Below are positions 48,151 to 61,945 of a DNA stretch of 64,000 nucleotides, piece by piece; position 1 is the first letter of the stretch; each line of letters begins with the position of its first letter. A program made the translations under genes and the position numbers. The notes under the pieces are model-generated. The model saw only the letters and a program-made list of their open reading frames with translations. It was not told the origin of the DNA and did no database searches. This DNA comes from Epiperipatus broadwayi (Eukaryota > Onychophora > Udeonychophora > Euonychophora > Peripatidae), in contig JAQFVV010000184.1 of the NCBI GenBank assembly GCA_028023455.1, positions 498,001 through 562,000 of the forward strand. Reading direction: 5' to 3'.

Positions 48151-50374
48151 ACTTATTACATTATATACTTTTACGCTTTATTTTTATTATTATTCTCTTA
48201 ATGCAAGCACAACTATTATATATATAAGTCCGAAATAGTGGATATAAATGGAGGAAAATGGAAAATATTTTGCATAAATAATGTTAGCGTACGACTTTAG
48301 ACCGTTATAATTCATAATCAAAATATTAAAAATGTTAATAAAATATTCAAAAACAAAAATCATTTTTATTTATTGATGATATAAGAGACCATTAAATTTT
48401 ACATTGCAATTCTAAAATTAAATTCCAAGAGCGTGATAAGCATTAGACGAATCAATACTGATGATAATTAAAATTATCACTTTGATATACTATTCATTGC
48501 TTAGTTATTCTTAATCTGCTTTTATACAAAGAACTTAATGTACTTATATATACATAAGATTTTAATTACATTGAAAATTTTAATTTTTATCATAAATAAA
48601 TTGTTTTTATTATATATAATTAAATTATTTTGCAATAATAAATTATTCTTAACTTGAATTCAACTGGGAATTCAAGAAGTAGCAGTTTACCACACAACAC
48701 TAGCTTTCAGCAAAATATTTTATGACAATTAAATGTATAAAGATATATATATAACGCACTATATTAAAAGTATAAAATAAACAAATTCTAACAATTTTAT
48801 CATTTTTTTAAAATTATGATCTCAAAGATAATTACAAAATATATTTATATCCTTTAGGTTTTTAACTTTTTGTTTTTGAATACGTTTTTAATGTAATTAT
48901 TTTACATACTAATTCATTGTAAAATAATTCAATTTTAATAATAAAAATCTTTATTTTTTTTTACTTCTATTTCTTATTTAATATATTTGTGATATGAATG
49001 AAGAATTTAGCAAATGATTATAATTACTTTTTATTAATGCTACTAAATATTTTTTGAATGTGTAATATATAACTTTTGCTGCAAATATTTCAATGGTCAA
49101 ATTCGTAAATTGTTGAAGCATCTGTGATTACTTTTTTGTAATAAACATAAAATAAAGACAGCTAAGCATAATCCCTCCTTGTATATAACAATTTAAATTC
49201 AAACTTCACTTCAGAATTTTTGAGTAGCATTCACCTTTTAATTGTAAGTGTAAATGTTTGTTTGCATATATATATATATGTACCCATAGAAATATTAAAA
49301 AGCTTGATATCTATCCAAAAGTATAATAATTACTGAAACCAATTGTATTGTTGTAACTCAAGTTTTGTTTTATAAGTCTTAACAATTTAAATGTTATAGA
49401 AAAGTTTTTTTTTTTTTCAGAAAATTAATACAAGTCAAATGAACTTTTGTAGAAAGATAGACTGACAATATTGACCAAATAGAATCAATTGTCATGCAAT
49501 AATAAATATGAAAATTCTTTATTTACATATCACAATTGGAAAAACAAACATTGGCACTGCATTGATCTATTTAAAAACTGTTTAACGTTTTACTTTTCCA
49601 TATATATTTATACTAAGTATATATACAATAAAAACAAACATGGTTAATCCTTTTAGTTTCTTAATCTTAAACTTCATTACTTTTTTTTACAATGTTAACA
49701 GAATTCAATATAGAAAGTCATATGCAACTTAGCATAGCAATGGCAGACTCTAGAGCCAAATATTCATGGTTCAATCTCTGTTAAATAAATTTTTTTTAAA
49801 AAATCTCAGTTTGGTCAATTAAATGAAACTATTATGGTCTACTCATCACTTGGGAACCCAAATATCACATGATTTTTTTAAGTAATTAACCATGAAATTA
49901 TTTTTAATCATAGTAAATATGAATATGTATGTTAAGTTTTCTGCAGGGCAGAGTGAATTAACTAGGGGAAAAAATGTAAAAAACAAATGATAATATTTCA
50001 ACTTTGCCAATGATAGTTTACCACTTCTAGTCATTCATTTAGTATAACATTCCAGCACTTCACTTTTAAGATATGTAATTAATGAATCATATATTAATAT
50101 TTATAAGTTTTAATAAATTTAAGAGGAATGTTTTAAAAATATATTTTATACTACTTTCATTCTTATTTCACATCTGCATAATGATTCTGAATTTTCTCAA
50201 CTTGTGACAATATGGTTGTGCTTATTAAAACAAAATTATGAATTTACATAATGATTTTTAGTAAGTGTTAAATTTTTAGATGATTGTATAATATTTTGAT
50301 ACATCTTCTTTATACATATGTATTATTTACTCTGGAAAGAAAATATAATTTCTTGAAAAATTATTCTATTAAAA
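48151..50374. other. AT-rich stretch, nothing recognised
   Basis: No supported frame or repeat partner. Confidence 0.4.
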
Positions 50375-50399
50375 CAACAACAACAACAACAACAACAAC

Positions 50400-50431
<32 letters not shown>
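50375..50431 (+). repeat. (CAA)n(TAA)n compound microsatellite
   Basis: (CAA) units 50375-50400 followed by (TAA)/(ATA) units to 50431. Apparent poly-Thr/poly-Ile frames across it are artefacts. Confidence 0.95.
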
Positions 50432-50432
<1 letters not shown>

Positions 50433-50639
50433 TAATACATGGCAAAGAGGTAAAAAAAGTGAATAAAATGAACTTTTAATGATTTTTAAAAAACAATGAC
50501 AAATAATAATAATCATAATAAGGTAAAGCAGTTTTTTAAACAAATATAATAACAATTTAGTAGTCCACTGAAAATGTGGTGCTAGAACAAGACTTTCTAA
50601 ATGTTTTGTTTATAGTTTCATATGGAACATAAATTTAAA

Positions 50640-50915
50640 TAATGGGGAAAGAGAAGAAGAGGAAATTGTCAGTTTTAGAAATGACAATTTGAGAAAGGAA
50701 GTGAAGAAATATTTTGGAAAATATGATTGCAAATATTAATAGGAAATAGTGATTAAAATATACATTTAAAAAAAAAGTTAAAAAGAATTAAGTTAAATAA
50801 AATTGGAAAAACCATGGAGAATGCAAGGGAAAAAAGTGGAGAGGAAAAAAGTTGCTTGAAAAAAAAAAAATCATGGATGCTCAGAAAAAATAGCAAATTA
50901 GAAAGGCTGTCTGGA
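50640..50915 (+). other. Purine-rich strand asymmetry with a small hairpin
   Basis: The plus strand is strongly A/G-biased (for example 'ggaaagagaagaagagg' and 'gggaaaaaagtggagagg'). AAATTGTCA and TGACAATTT at about 50663-50692 form a 9-bp stem. Non-coding. Confidence 0.6.
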
Positions 50916-53900
50916 TTGATGTGCAATTTTTTTTTCATAGCTGATATATATTTTACACTAAAATTTTAGAAAGTTTTATGCAACAAAATAAACTGTTATA
51001 ATATTAGTCAGCAAATTAATTATGATTATTTAAGTATAGCCATACTACCATTTAGCACATGGCCATTATGCAAAGATTCATAATAGTGATCATCATCAAT
51101 TTGTACCCATTGTTTTGATTTACAATCGATTATTTACTATAATGATCTTAAAAAAATATGATTTTTTTTGGTGGCCATTTTGTGAGACTGATAACATCAT
51201 AGGATAATTATTAACATCATGTCATTCAAAAGCAAAATAGAAACTTTCATACTTAAATTGTACAATACAAAGTTTATCCATAATACACAATATACTACAC
51301 AATATTAGTTCTGTATACAATATTTTGATTATAAACTTAAAATATAATTAATGAATGTATAATATAGTATTTAATTTTCATCCAGTATTCTTGCAACAGA
51401 CCAGTTACTTCATAAATGACATATCCAAAGTAAAGATTTTCATTGGTAATGATTAAAAAACTGAAAAAAGAAGGGTTTAATTCAGTATACTAAATAAGCA
51501 AAATTATATTTTAATGACATACTACAACCATATATATTGATACAGTATTAAATTTGAAAATGTATACATTAGTTTAAAAACTGTACACTGTATTTACTTT
51601 TATGGGTTAAAATTTTTACTGACAGTATTTTGCTTGTGATATTTATCATAATTGTTATTTTGGGGGAAAAAATTATTTTATAATAATGAACTTCATATGA
51701 TTAATAGTATTTGCTCAATTCAAAAATATCTCATTATGTGTTTCAGAATTGTGAACATTATCACAATTGTACTGCTAACATGTTTTCATTAAAAAACATT
51801 TGGAAAAAATGCATACATTATACATTTAACTTATGATAAAAATGCAATACAAATAAACAAAAAAAAAAATCATACTTTTAATATTTATTTAAATAGTTCA
51901 TATCTCTGACTTCACTTGTACTAATCTAAAAAAAATTAGATAATTTCCAAGAAAATAGATACCACACTCAATAAAAGGCAATATTTCATGGCAAAAAAAA
52001 AAATGTGACAGATAGTGTATTTGTATATAAAGTGCTGTTTAGATTTATTGATTAAATGCATTAGATACTTTTTTTTCTTTTTTAATATGTCAGAATATTT
52101 TTTTTGATTAACTGTAATTAAATTTTGATATACTGCATGCTACTTTTACTATTCTTACACTAATAATAAATAACAAGTCTTTATAAACAATTAAATAAGT
52201 TATTAAACATTTTTTAATTTAAATAATTTCATGAAAGCAATATAATATAGTAATACAAATTAAAAAAAATAAAACTTTAGTATAAATTTTTTCAGCACAA
52301 TGAGAAACATTTGTACAGAAGAACACAAAAAATTGTTAACTGCTAATTTATTGTCAGTTTCTCATCCATTTTGCTGCACTTTTGATCAGTTAAAAGATAA
52401 TTTTATTTCTAGAAATCATGTTTAAAAGTATAAAGCTACAAATATTTTCAACTAAAATCATGGCAGCAACTAATATGACCATGAAACAATCAAATAAATC
52501 TCTCAACTTGTAAACTAAAATCAATATCTTATGTCAAGTAAAAACAGAAGAAGAAAATTGTCATATCTGTTTTATGAGTTTATTCACAATTACCATCTCA
52601 ACTATTTTTAAAAACAAAGATGAAATAGAACAAAGTACTCAAACCATCTAGGTTCATCAAAATTTTCCAAAATCATGAAATCCCAGAATCCCCTATAAAA
52701 AGAAAATTCAGGAAGTACATCAACCATTTATTCTAAACTTTTTTTCTGGAGATCCCCAGTGTCAACTTCTGGTGCACTTCACAAAAAAAAAAAAACCCAA
52801 GATCAAATGATTTAGAACATAATGATAGATCTTAGAATAAAAAATTGATGACTCATAAAGCCGAATAATTATTATTGACGAATGGATCTCTGGAAAGAAC
52901 AAACTTAAGCTGAGTTTTTTTTTTACAGATTTAAGTTTCACTATCATGCATACATACATACACACATACATATTTAAGTGCATATTTACATAATACACAT
53001 CACACAGATTATACAAGCATATAATGGACATTAACGGTTTTTTAAATTACTATATATTCTAACCTGGTCCGTTTGCATCTTCGCTTCCGGGCAGTATATT
53101 ATATTAAATAAAACGGGTTCTAGCTCAGTTAATAATTAATAAATAAATATTCAGCATTAAAATTAAATGTTTCACTAGCTCAAATTTAAAATAAAAATAA
53201 GGTTCAGTTTATAAAATAAATTAAATAAATATTTAATATTTTCATGAGACTTGGAAGTGAAAATAGAGGTGACAAGATAGATTACATTGAGCCAATATCC
53301 TATAGGATACTACCTCAATGGCATAAGAACACTATTCCCCCTTATTACTATTTCAAATAAACAAACTTATAGTATTCTTATGACTTTAATAAATCCTACT
53401 CACTAAGATTAAGCTAATAATTAAATCTTAATCTTCTATTCATAATAATTTAGCTCTATAAAAATCTCAGGTTTATAAATGTATTCTAAGTTAATAAAAA
53501 TTACGGTAGTAAAATATGAAAAGGGATTTTTATGTCATAATCTACTACACTTAAACTAATAATAATAAACACTAATAACACTCCTCATTGTATTGATTAA
53601 TTTTGTATATCTTCACTTTACTATAATGTATTACGATAATAAAAAATAATAAAATATCATAATATAATCTTTTATTTTCATATAAGAACGTAATAAATAT
53701 GTGGTAGTATTAGATAATCTGACAAGTTATATGTGTGGCAAATAGGAGCATCATATTCCAATGTACCATTATAATAATTAATTTATGACCATGAGATAAT
53801 GTAAATGTGATTACTTAATAATTATTCCAATTCTCAAAATAATTCTTTATTTATTTCTGTGCAAAAAATATTATGTTTAATTTTATTAACTCTGTGTTTG

Positions 53901-54710
53901 AATTCATGAAGATGGAAAAAATAATAAACCAAACACACAAATTTTGAGAAAACAAATTTTAACAAAGTTTATTATAACATTAACAACGTAACAATTCATT
54001 TACAATATGTACATTTAAAACATCTTAAAGATTTGTACCATTATATATTCTTTATATTCGAACCTGTTAAGTCTTTACTCTGACTTAAATAAAAAAAAAG
54101 ATAAAATAATACAATATTATTAATCCCTGTTTGATAAATCTTATATAAAAAATTACATTTATTTAATGCTTACTCAAAATATATTTTATATCCTTTAGCT
54201 ATTATTCAAGTATGCTGTTTTATTTATTTATTAAACATCTATAGAAAACATAATGCGGATAAACATAAAATAATACTAATCAAAAACATGGGTATCTCCT
54301 TTTTTATTAGACAATTTCATTCTAGCAATATTAACGATATCATGTAAAATATCTATTGATAATTTATTTCTAAATTATGGATACTATTGTTCACTACACT
54401 GTATTTATTAACTATAATACATTCCATTATAACAATATTATAGTACTATATAATTATAACTACTAATACATTCTCTATTATTGAATAAATATAAATTGTA
54501 TCTAAACTTATTGTGAAGATCGTTTTTTTTACTTTATAGAATTATATTAAAAATTTGCAGTACTCATTTAAAAAAAACTGAAATAAATATTTTAATATTA
54601 TTTAATATTTCAAAAGCAACTTTGCTTTACATATTTTATTCTTAAGATCTTATATTTATTTCCAAAATAAAATAAATCTATAACATATTTAAACATTTAT
54701 TTTATATAGC
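50916..54710. other. AT-rich stretch, nothing recognised
   Basis: Long homopolymer A/T runs. A short 'catacatacatacacacat' tract lies near 52950. No supported gene. Confidence 0.4.
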
Positions 54711-55645
54711 TATCAGCCTTTTAAGCTAATTGTGCATACGCTTTGCAAGTGTTAATAATAAATGAATACTTTCTTCATCAGATTACACAGATATAAGCAT
54801 TTAGTTGTAGGAATAAGAGGATTCCTCTTATTCCTATGACTCAAATGCTTATATATGACAAATCTAGTACTGGTGAGAAGCGTAGGATGGAACTGTCACT
54901 TTAAATTACTATATACGATGTCTGTATGAATGATGTGGGTGAAATTGTCTAGAATTTACTAAATGTCATTCCAACTGAAACTTAATCATATGTAAATAAG
55001 CATTTATTTTATATAGCATATGTTTACAATTATATACATTCAAATATCAGCCTTTTAAGCTAATTGCGCATATGCTTTGTGAGTGTTAATAATAAATGAA
55101 TATTTTCTCACCAATACAAGATATAGTATTTATGCTTTACTTGCCAGTACTTCAGATTTGCTCATATATAAGCATTTGAGTTGTAGGAATAAGAGGCTTC
55201 CTTTTATTCCTGCATAAATACTATATCTTGTATTGGTGAGAAAGTATTCATTTATTATTAACATTCGCAAAGCATATGCACAATTAGCTTAAAAGGCTGA
55301 TATTTGAATGTATACAATTGTAAACATACACTATATAAAATAAATGCTTATTTACATATGATTAAGTTTCAGTTGAAATGATGTTTAGTAAATTCTAGAC
55401 AAATTTTACCCACGTCATTCATTCAGACATCGTATATAGTAATTTAAAGTGATGGTTCCATCCTCATGCTTTACTTGCCAGTACTTCAGATTTGCTCATA
55501 TATAAGCATTTGAGTCATAGGAATAAGAGGATTTCTTTTATTCCTGCATAAATACTATATCTTGTATTGGTGAGAAAGTATTCATTTATTATTAACACTC
55601 GCAAAGCGTATGCACAATTAGCTTAAAAGACTGATATTTGAATCT
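54711..55645. mobile_element. Large palindromic fold-back element, arms about 430 bp
   Basis: Arm 54711-55135 is the reverse complement of arm 55212-55645 with moderate divergence. Matching blocks include 'agccttttaagctaattg', 'gtgttaataataaatgaata', 'gatgtctgtatgaatga' and 'ctagaatttactaaa'. The 76-bp centre repeats the motif 'taagcatttgagttgtagg' also found in both arms, so the element is a nested palindrome with three copies of a sub-repeat. A perfect 29-bp palindrome (TAGGAATAAGAGG core) lies at 54808-54836. No coding sequence. Confidence 0.9.
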
Positions 55646-56940
55646 ATAACATATTTATGATTCTTTCATTTGAAGTCCATTGGATTTTTAATTCCAATTC
55701 ATACAAATTCTATTTCTTCATACAAGTAAATGAACTCATCTCATTCCAAACAATTGCATATCTTTAACTCTAAATCATCTATTATTTTCTTTTAAATATA
55801 CCATACTGTATGATGTAGCTACTTTTTGGAAATCTAGATAGCGAATAGATTTGAAGGATAGGAAAGAAAAACTAGAGTATAACTCATAACTCATATCGAA
55901 TAAACATATACCATGGCACAGTGTATTTATAAAACTAGAGGCAAGACCTATTCTGTCTAATGTCCTCAAATACTATAAATGATGTCAAGCTATTTTTTCA
56001 GCTTTATTGAACATCAATACTCCAAGAAAATAAACACTGTTCAAAATAAATATACAATTACAGGGCTTTGTTAACTGCATTGCACATCTACAAATATTAT
56101 AAAAACACTATTCATATTCCCTAAATATCCTAATTTAATAATCTCCTGGATTCATGCTCACCATATTACTAATACCAGATCACTATCCTATTCTTATTTC
56201 CTAAAGATTTATCAGGTCTTACATCGACAAATTACTAGCTTGCATATTCAAATAATAAACAAAATTCAACTATAATTAGAGCAATCTTGCTAATCCATAA
56301 GAAAAGTTTGCTTTACTTTCTTATTCTAAACTAATCACATAATATTTTTGATCATCCAATAATATGAAAGTTTTTTAAAAAGAATCACATAAATATTCAT
56401 CACCATGTGTGTTATATTACTATTATAAAATTATAGTATGCATATTCCCAAAATAAATCCTTATCTCACAATTTTTTAAAAGTGTTGTATAATGCATATA
56501 TTTTAACATTCATACTTCATACATTATTTCATAGGCAATCTGTAAAAAAAAAACAAGAAAATACATCATAATAAATATCAATAATTCATTAGTTATTACC
56601 AAGTGACATTAGCTCATCATTATCACTTTTTGCAGTCTTCTTTTCTCCAATTAGATATAACATTGCATTCATAAAAAATATACATCCATGCTTCTATTTA
56701 AATGTTCTAATTTAAATTATTAAAATTATTATATTATAGAATTTTAATATTATCAATAGATTAATGTTCATGTTCCTAATCTTTTAAGACAGAAAATTTA
56801 CACTTTAACTAAGTTAATAAATAAATAAAAAAAATCAAGACTATAATTACGTATATTTTCAATTAACTCTTCAATTGATGAAGGTTCTTGATAAAGTTTA
56901 AAAAAAAATGTTTATTATTTTCTAGAGAGTTTTTTTTTTT
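55646..56940. other. AT-rich stretch, nothing recognised
   Basis: Only short frames (one of 64 codons on the minus strand at 55775-55969 with no domain). Confidence 0.4.
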
Positions 56941-56960
56941 AAAAAAAAAATGTTCTCAAA

Positions 56961-57042
56961 AGCGCTTTATTTCTTCAAGAGCATTCACCTTCCCCTGTTG
57001 CTATGACAACGAACAAGACAATTTGTTGGGTGGGCAGTAGTG
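56961..57042. promoter_or_regulatory. RFX-type X-box with GC-rich flank
   Basis: GTTGCTATGACAAC at 56997-57010 fits the palindromic RFX consensus GTNRCC-N(0-3)-RGYAAC with one deviation per half. The surrounding 80 bp ('agcgctttatttcttcaag', 'gttgggtgggcagtagtg') is less AT-rich than anything nearby. X-boxes usually lie within about 150 bp of start sites of ciliary genes, but no such exon is recognisable here. Confidence 0.35.
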
Positions 57043-59515
57043 AGCAATTTAAAAAAAAAATACATAAAAAAAAAATACGACATCTTTTTAAATCTTGAAA
57101 ATTGAACAAAATAATTATCAATCCATCCTATAAGAGTTTGTATATTAATAGTTTATGGATTCCATAATCCAGAAAGATAATTATTGAAATTATATTACTA
57201 TAATAATCTCATGAAGCTTCTTAAATTTTCCCATATCAGTGTACTGATGCATCCATTTGGCTTAACTTAATCTATCTGATAAACTTTTGTGCAATATAAA
57301 TATATTTCCATGGTTCCATTCTTTTATTTAATCATATATTTACTTTCTTTATAGGTTTCTGCCTTAGTAAGTTTATTTCCATTTAGTACTTATTTTCAGC
57401 GTTTCATTATTATCTTAATTTTCAGGTTTTCCAAACAAACTTTTATAAGTGCATATTAACCCTTTTAGACTTTAGGTTTTTTTTATAATATATACGCTTT
57501 AGTAAATATTCTCCGTGAGTCTTTTCCTAAATAATTTCTTGTAAAATATTTTTAAAAAATGTTTCCTTCAAAAGGATATAACATTTACTTTTATAACTTG
57601 ATATTTCTATAGATTTATCATAAAGTATACTTGTCTTATTGCTTCTTAATCTTAGACAAGCTTATCTTACTATATAAAAATAATGCGTCTTTATTTTTAG
57701 ACGGCAAACAGTTTTTTCCATTTAAGTTTCTTGTACAATGTCCATACTGTTATTTTATTCATTAGAACAGTCCTCTTGTTCAGCATTAATGAAACTGTAT
57801 TAACAAATATTATATACATTTTTAAAATATTATAAATTGAATATATTTTACTTCTTGGTATATCCATTTTATTATCGCTTAATTCTAAATTAGATTTTGA
57901 TAAAAAACTTCTGGTAAGAAAACTTTTAAAAAACTAGCAACACATCTTAAACGAAGTTATTTAAAATATTTTTAGTTTACACTCTCTTTTTGCAAAATAC
58001 TTTTTAAAATAATACCTATTAGCTTTTGCAAATAAAATTATAAGAGAGCACTAAAATTGACTAAAATAATAAAATTAAAATTACAATCACCTTGATAGCT
58101 TCTGATATGATTCAGCTACCTTTAATACATTATTAATCACCACTGATAAATCAACTGCAACATATTTATATCCTGTAAGAATACCTTATCCTATTGGTTG
58201 ATTCTCACTTTTAGTTTGATAGCAAATTTGCATAATGTTGCAAACTTACACAATTAAATTTCAAAATAAAAATTATGACGTATTAAAACTTTAAAAATTT
58301 TTAAAAATATTACTTTAAAATCAATTATTACTTTGCTAAATTACTTAAAATATTTTAAAAATAACTTTTAAAAACAATATTTAATAAATTATCCCACTTT
58401 TAATATTTAATTTATCTATTTTTATTTAAACAAAATATTTAACCTTTTTATTAACTGTATTCATCTATATTACATTATTTAAATATATTATAATGATAGT
58501 TAACTTAATATTTATTATTTGCTTTATGATAGGTAATAATTCTATTTAACTCTATAATGCAATTTTACAATACTTTAAACTTTACTAATAAATTCTAGCA
58601 AGCAAGTGTGTGCAACTCTATATTACATAAGTCACATGATTAATAATCAAGACAGACTATTTCCGATTTCTGTCTAGGAATAATAAATTGCTACACTTAT
58701 TGTATTAAATAAAATAATACAATTATAAAAAACTTGGAAGAACAATTTGGAAAATGTAGAATTAAATAGAACTTTCACTACCATACAACTTACTTTTAAA
58801 ATATACAATATTAATTATGATTATTAAATATGATTTATAAAATTAAATATAACATTTACTTAACTATAAGTTTAAAACTATTAAATTTAACTTTTAAACA
58901 TACTTTTAAATGTTTATAGCTGAGTTATTTATTATGGCCAGCTATTGCAACCATATGAAATAATATTTTTAGTTTTATTTAACTGTTCTTAAGTGATTCA
59001 GTATAATTTTTAAGCATTACATATTTTATTTAGCCTCAAATTGTACTTTAAGATATTATTAATAAAATACAACTAACATATCAAGAGAACACATTCTAAA
59101 ATTTAAAATTTTTAGTAATTTACTGTAATTAGCTATTTCAGACCTATAGAAAAGGGCACAATATATATACACTAGATTATGTTGTTTGTTAACAGCTTAT
59201 AATATAATTTTTAGTGCTAAATTGTTTCCCATAGGAAACTATTATAACTACTTGTTCTTAATGCAGTATTCTTACTTAACAATCTTCAGTGATAATGATA
59301 ATCAGCTTGATCAATATTTTTTTTATCTGTCACTTGCTCACTTCCTTTGCAACTTTTTTATTATATTTTTTTTACACAGCTCGATATAACAAATATTTCT
59401 AATCATAAGCAAAAACATTTTTTTATCAATATTCTTTGCAGAAAATTCTTTTTACCATAAAAATTCAACTAATGAAAACAGTTATTAAACATGAACATAA
59501 ATGCCTGTTATTTAG
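57043..59515. other. AT-rich stretch, nothing recognised
   Basis: No supported frame. TTAACCCTTTTAGAC near 57458 resembles the TTAA-type ends but lacks a partner. Confidence 0.4.
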
Positions 59516-61945
59516 ATTGATGTGATGTGATGTACCATGACTTCTTCTTAAATGGAGTCAGGAATCTCTCAGCAACTGTGCCCAAAGAAACCTGTTAGCC
59601 ACTTTTCCTTCCCCTTCCATTCTCCACCCTAAGCTTTCCCATAATCTGCTCCATCTCATTTCCACAACATAATCTTTGTCAACTCTATGGCCTTTATATC
59701 TAAATCCCCCTTATCTTTTCCCAAACCCAGCATAAAAACCAATAACCCACTTTCTGTATAATCACTTTGTTCATATTTATTCTCCCATAACTTCATTATT
59801 TGTATCCTTTCTGCTTTCAAGCATTTACATTCAATCAACAGATGCCTAATATTTTTTATATCTTCCTTACACAATTTGCAGACTAAATAACCCATATTTT
59901 TCCATTTACATGTATATTCTCTTGTTGCTAAAGATCCCATTTGAGCCTTAAACAATAAGCTACTTTCCTTACTATTATCATAAATTAACTTGCACCCAAT
60001 GTTCCATTTACTTCTATATATATTTAAACTCTTTTTACTCTCCATACTAGTTCTCCATCTCTCTAATTCCCTATTCTTTATTAATGCATCTATTCTTTTA
60101 TCCCATTCCTTACCACTATAACACTCAACAATTCTCCTAACACAATCATCCCACCTTTTATACAAGTATACTGATATAAATTCTTTATCCAAATCTTTTG
60201 CATACTACATTACTGTTCTCACCCATCTTGTTGCCTGCCCTTTACTCATAACCCAATTGAATACTATTTTGGCTATTCTTTTATTATACATAAACTGCAA
60301 CCTAACAAACATTTTCATTTTACTTTTTGCATTTCTCATATAAAAACTTGACCACTCCCATTTCTCCTTGAATTGCCTCCTTTGCTGCCCATACCTCTGC
60401 ATCCTACTTCCCTTTGTACTTCCTCTAAGTTATCTAATATCCTTTTACTAACACATCATTACCATATGTTAACCCTGCTACTACAACTCCCTTCCATACA
60501 ATTCTAGCTACATCATATTTATTATATAAAAATACTGTTAATTTCTTTACTAAGCCCTTTCTTTTCTTTGCTTCATTTACCAATTTTTTTTCCCATTCAA
60601 TAAAGCAATTTTCCTAATTACTTAAGATGATTCCCAAATAACTATATCTATCCACCACACTTAACTTTATATCTCCCAATAAAAATTCTACATCTTCTCT
60701 TTCCCCATTATTAATCATCATTATATTTGATTTTTCTTCACTAAATTTAATACCCATCTCTTTACCCACCCTTGCACATGTCCTCAGCATAACTTCCATG
60801 TCTTCTCTTCTTTCTGCACACAAATCATACACACACAAAAAAAGACCTGACAAAATGTATACTTCCTTGCCACCCATTAATGATATTTCTATTGCTCTTC
60901 CTAGTCTTTCAATTGCTTTCTCCATTTCACTCAAATACAACATAAATAAAATAGGTGACATAGGGTATCCTTGCTTTAATCCCACTCCATTTTTAACTTT
61001 AACTGATTCTATATCCCCTAATTGGTGAGTATAGTAATTATTTTCATATAATTTCTTAATGATATTTACTAAAGCTTCATCCATTCCCAAATTTTCTAAA
61101 CTTACCCATAATCTATTTTTATTTACTCTATCATATGCCTTCTCTATATCTATAAAACTCATATATAACAATCTACCTGAATTTCTACTCATATCCATAA
61201 GTGGTGTAACTACAAATAAACTATCTCCTATATGCCTATCTGACCTAAAACCTCCTTGCATTTTCACCACTACATTATTCTCTTTCATCTATTTTACAAC
61301 TCTTCCAGCCACCATATATGAGAAAACTTTATATAAAATGGATGTTACCACTATCGGTCTATAATTATTTAACTTTCTATGATCCTTATCCTTTTCTTTA
61401 AATATTAATCTTACTCTTGTATTGCTCAAACTACCTGGAAAAACTTTCTTCTGTACCATCTTATTAAACATGATAATAACTTTGCTTTTGCTCTATTCCT
61501 AAATTCATTACCATCTCTGCTACTCATCCATCTAAACCTCTCACCTTTCCACTTTTCAATATCTTCCCTGTCTCATTCAGTTCATTTTTTGTGAACCTAA
61601 TATTCTCATTACTAAATGCTTTCATATTTTCTATCACTAAGTCCTTCACATCTAACATCTTTTCTATATCCATTACATATCTAGTTAAGATTCTCTCTAA
61701 CTCTTTTCTAGAGCTACACTCTATTCCCTCATCATCTATTAATACTATCTCTCTCCCTTACATTTCTCCTTTTAATGTAATTTCAAATTTTTTTACTTCC
61801 ATCTCTTCCATTTTTATTAATATCCTCCAACAATTTACTATTCAACTTCATCCTCTCTCTATAATTATTCATTTTAGCCAACTTCTTTTCTAAGTAATTT
61901 ATCCATTTAGCATTAATATCGTTTTCACTTTCTTTGTTCTTAATA
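59516..61945 (-). mobile_element. 5'-truncated LINE (non-LTR retrotransposon)
   Basis: Minus-strand copy covering the region before RT, the reverse transcriptase, a C-terminal domain and a 3' end. The sense strand is A/G-rich and C-poor, so the plus strand here is conspicuously G-poor. The apurinic-type endonuclease expected upstream is absent, typical of incomplete reverse transcription. The sense 3' end is a short repeat of ACATC (three units, 59517-59533), a microsatellite-type tail instead of poly-A. Clade not resolved. Confidence 0.9.
59656..61940 (-). pseudogene. LINE ORF2-like reverse transcriptase, broken
   Basis: Reading 61471 downwards: RT motif NYRPIVVTSILYKVFSYM, then an in-frame stop at about 61289-61291. 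The frame resumes with GGFRSDRH, motif A FIDIEKAYDRVNKNRLW and motif B KQGYPMSPILFMLYL. The motif C position reads CVYDL where an F/YADD box is needed. After a second stop near 60614 the same frame continues (WEKKLVNEAKKRKGL...). Further down, shifts near 60460-60200 lead to 60192-59656. That part ends with a zinc-knuckle-like C-X2-C-X9-H-X4-C (residues about 107-125 of that segment, CKLC...HLLIEC), as in the C-terminus of several LINE clades. Two stops, at least one frameshift and the lost catalytic aspartates make it inactive. Confidence 0.85.

Noticed and set aside
50284-50555. Poly-Thr/poly-Ile and poly-Val frames
   Set aside because: Translation of the (CAA)n(TAA)n microsatellite.
60798-61364. 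Plus-strand frames opposite the LINE
   Set aside because: Shadows of the minus-strand RT coding sequence; no independent features.
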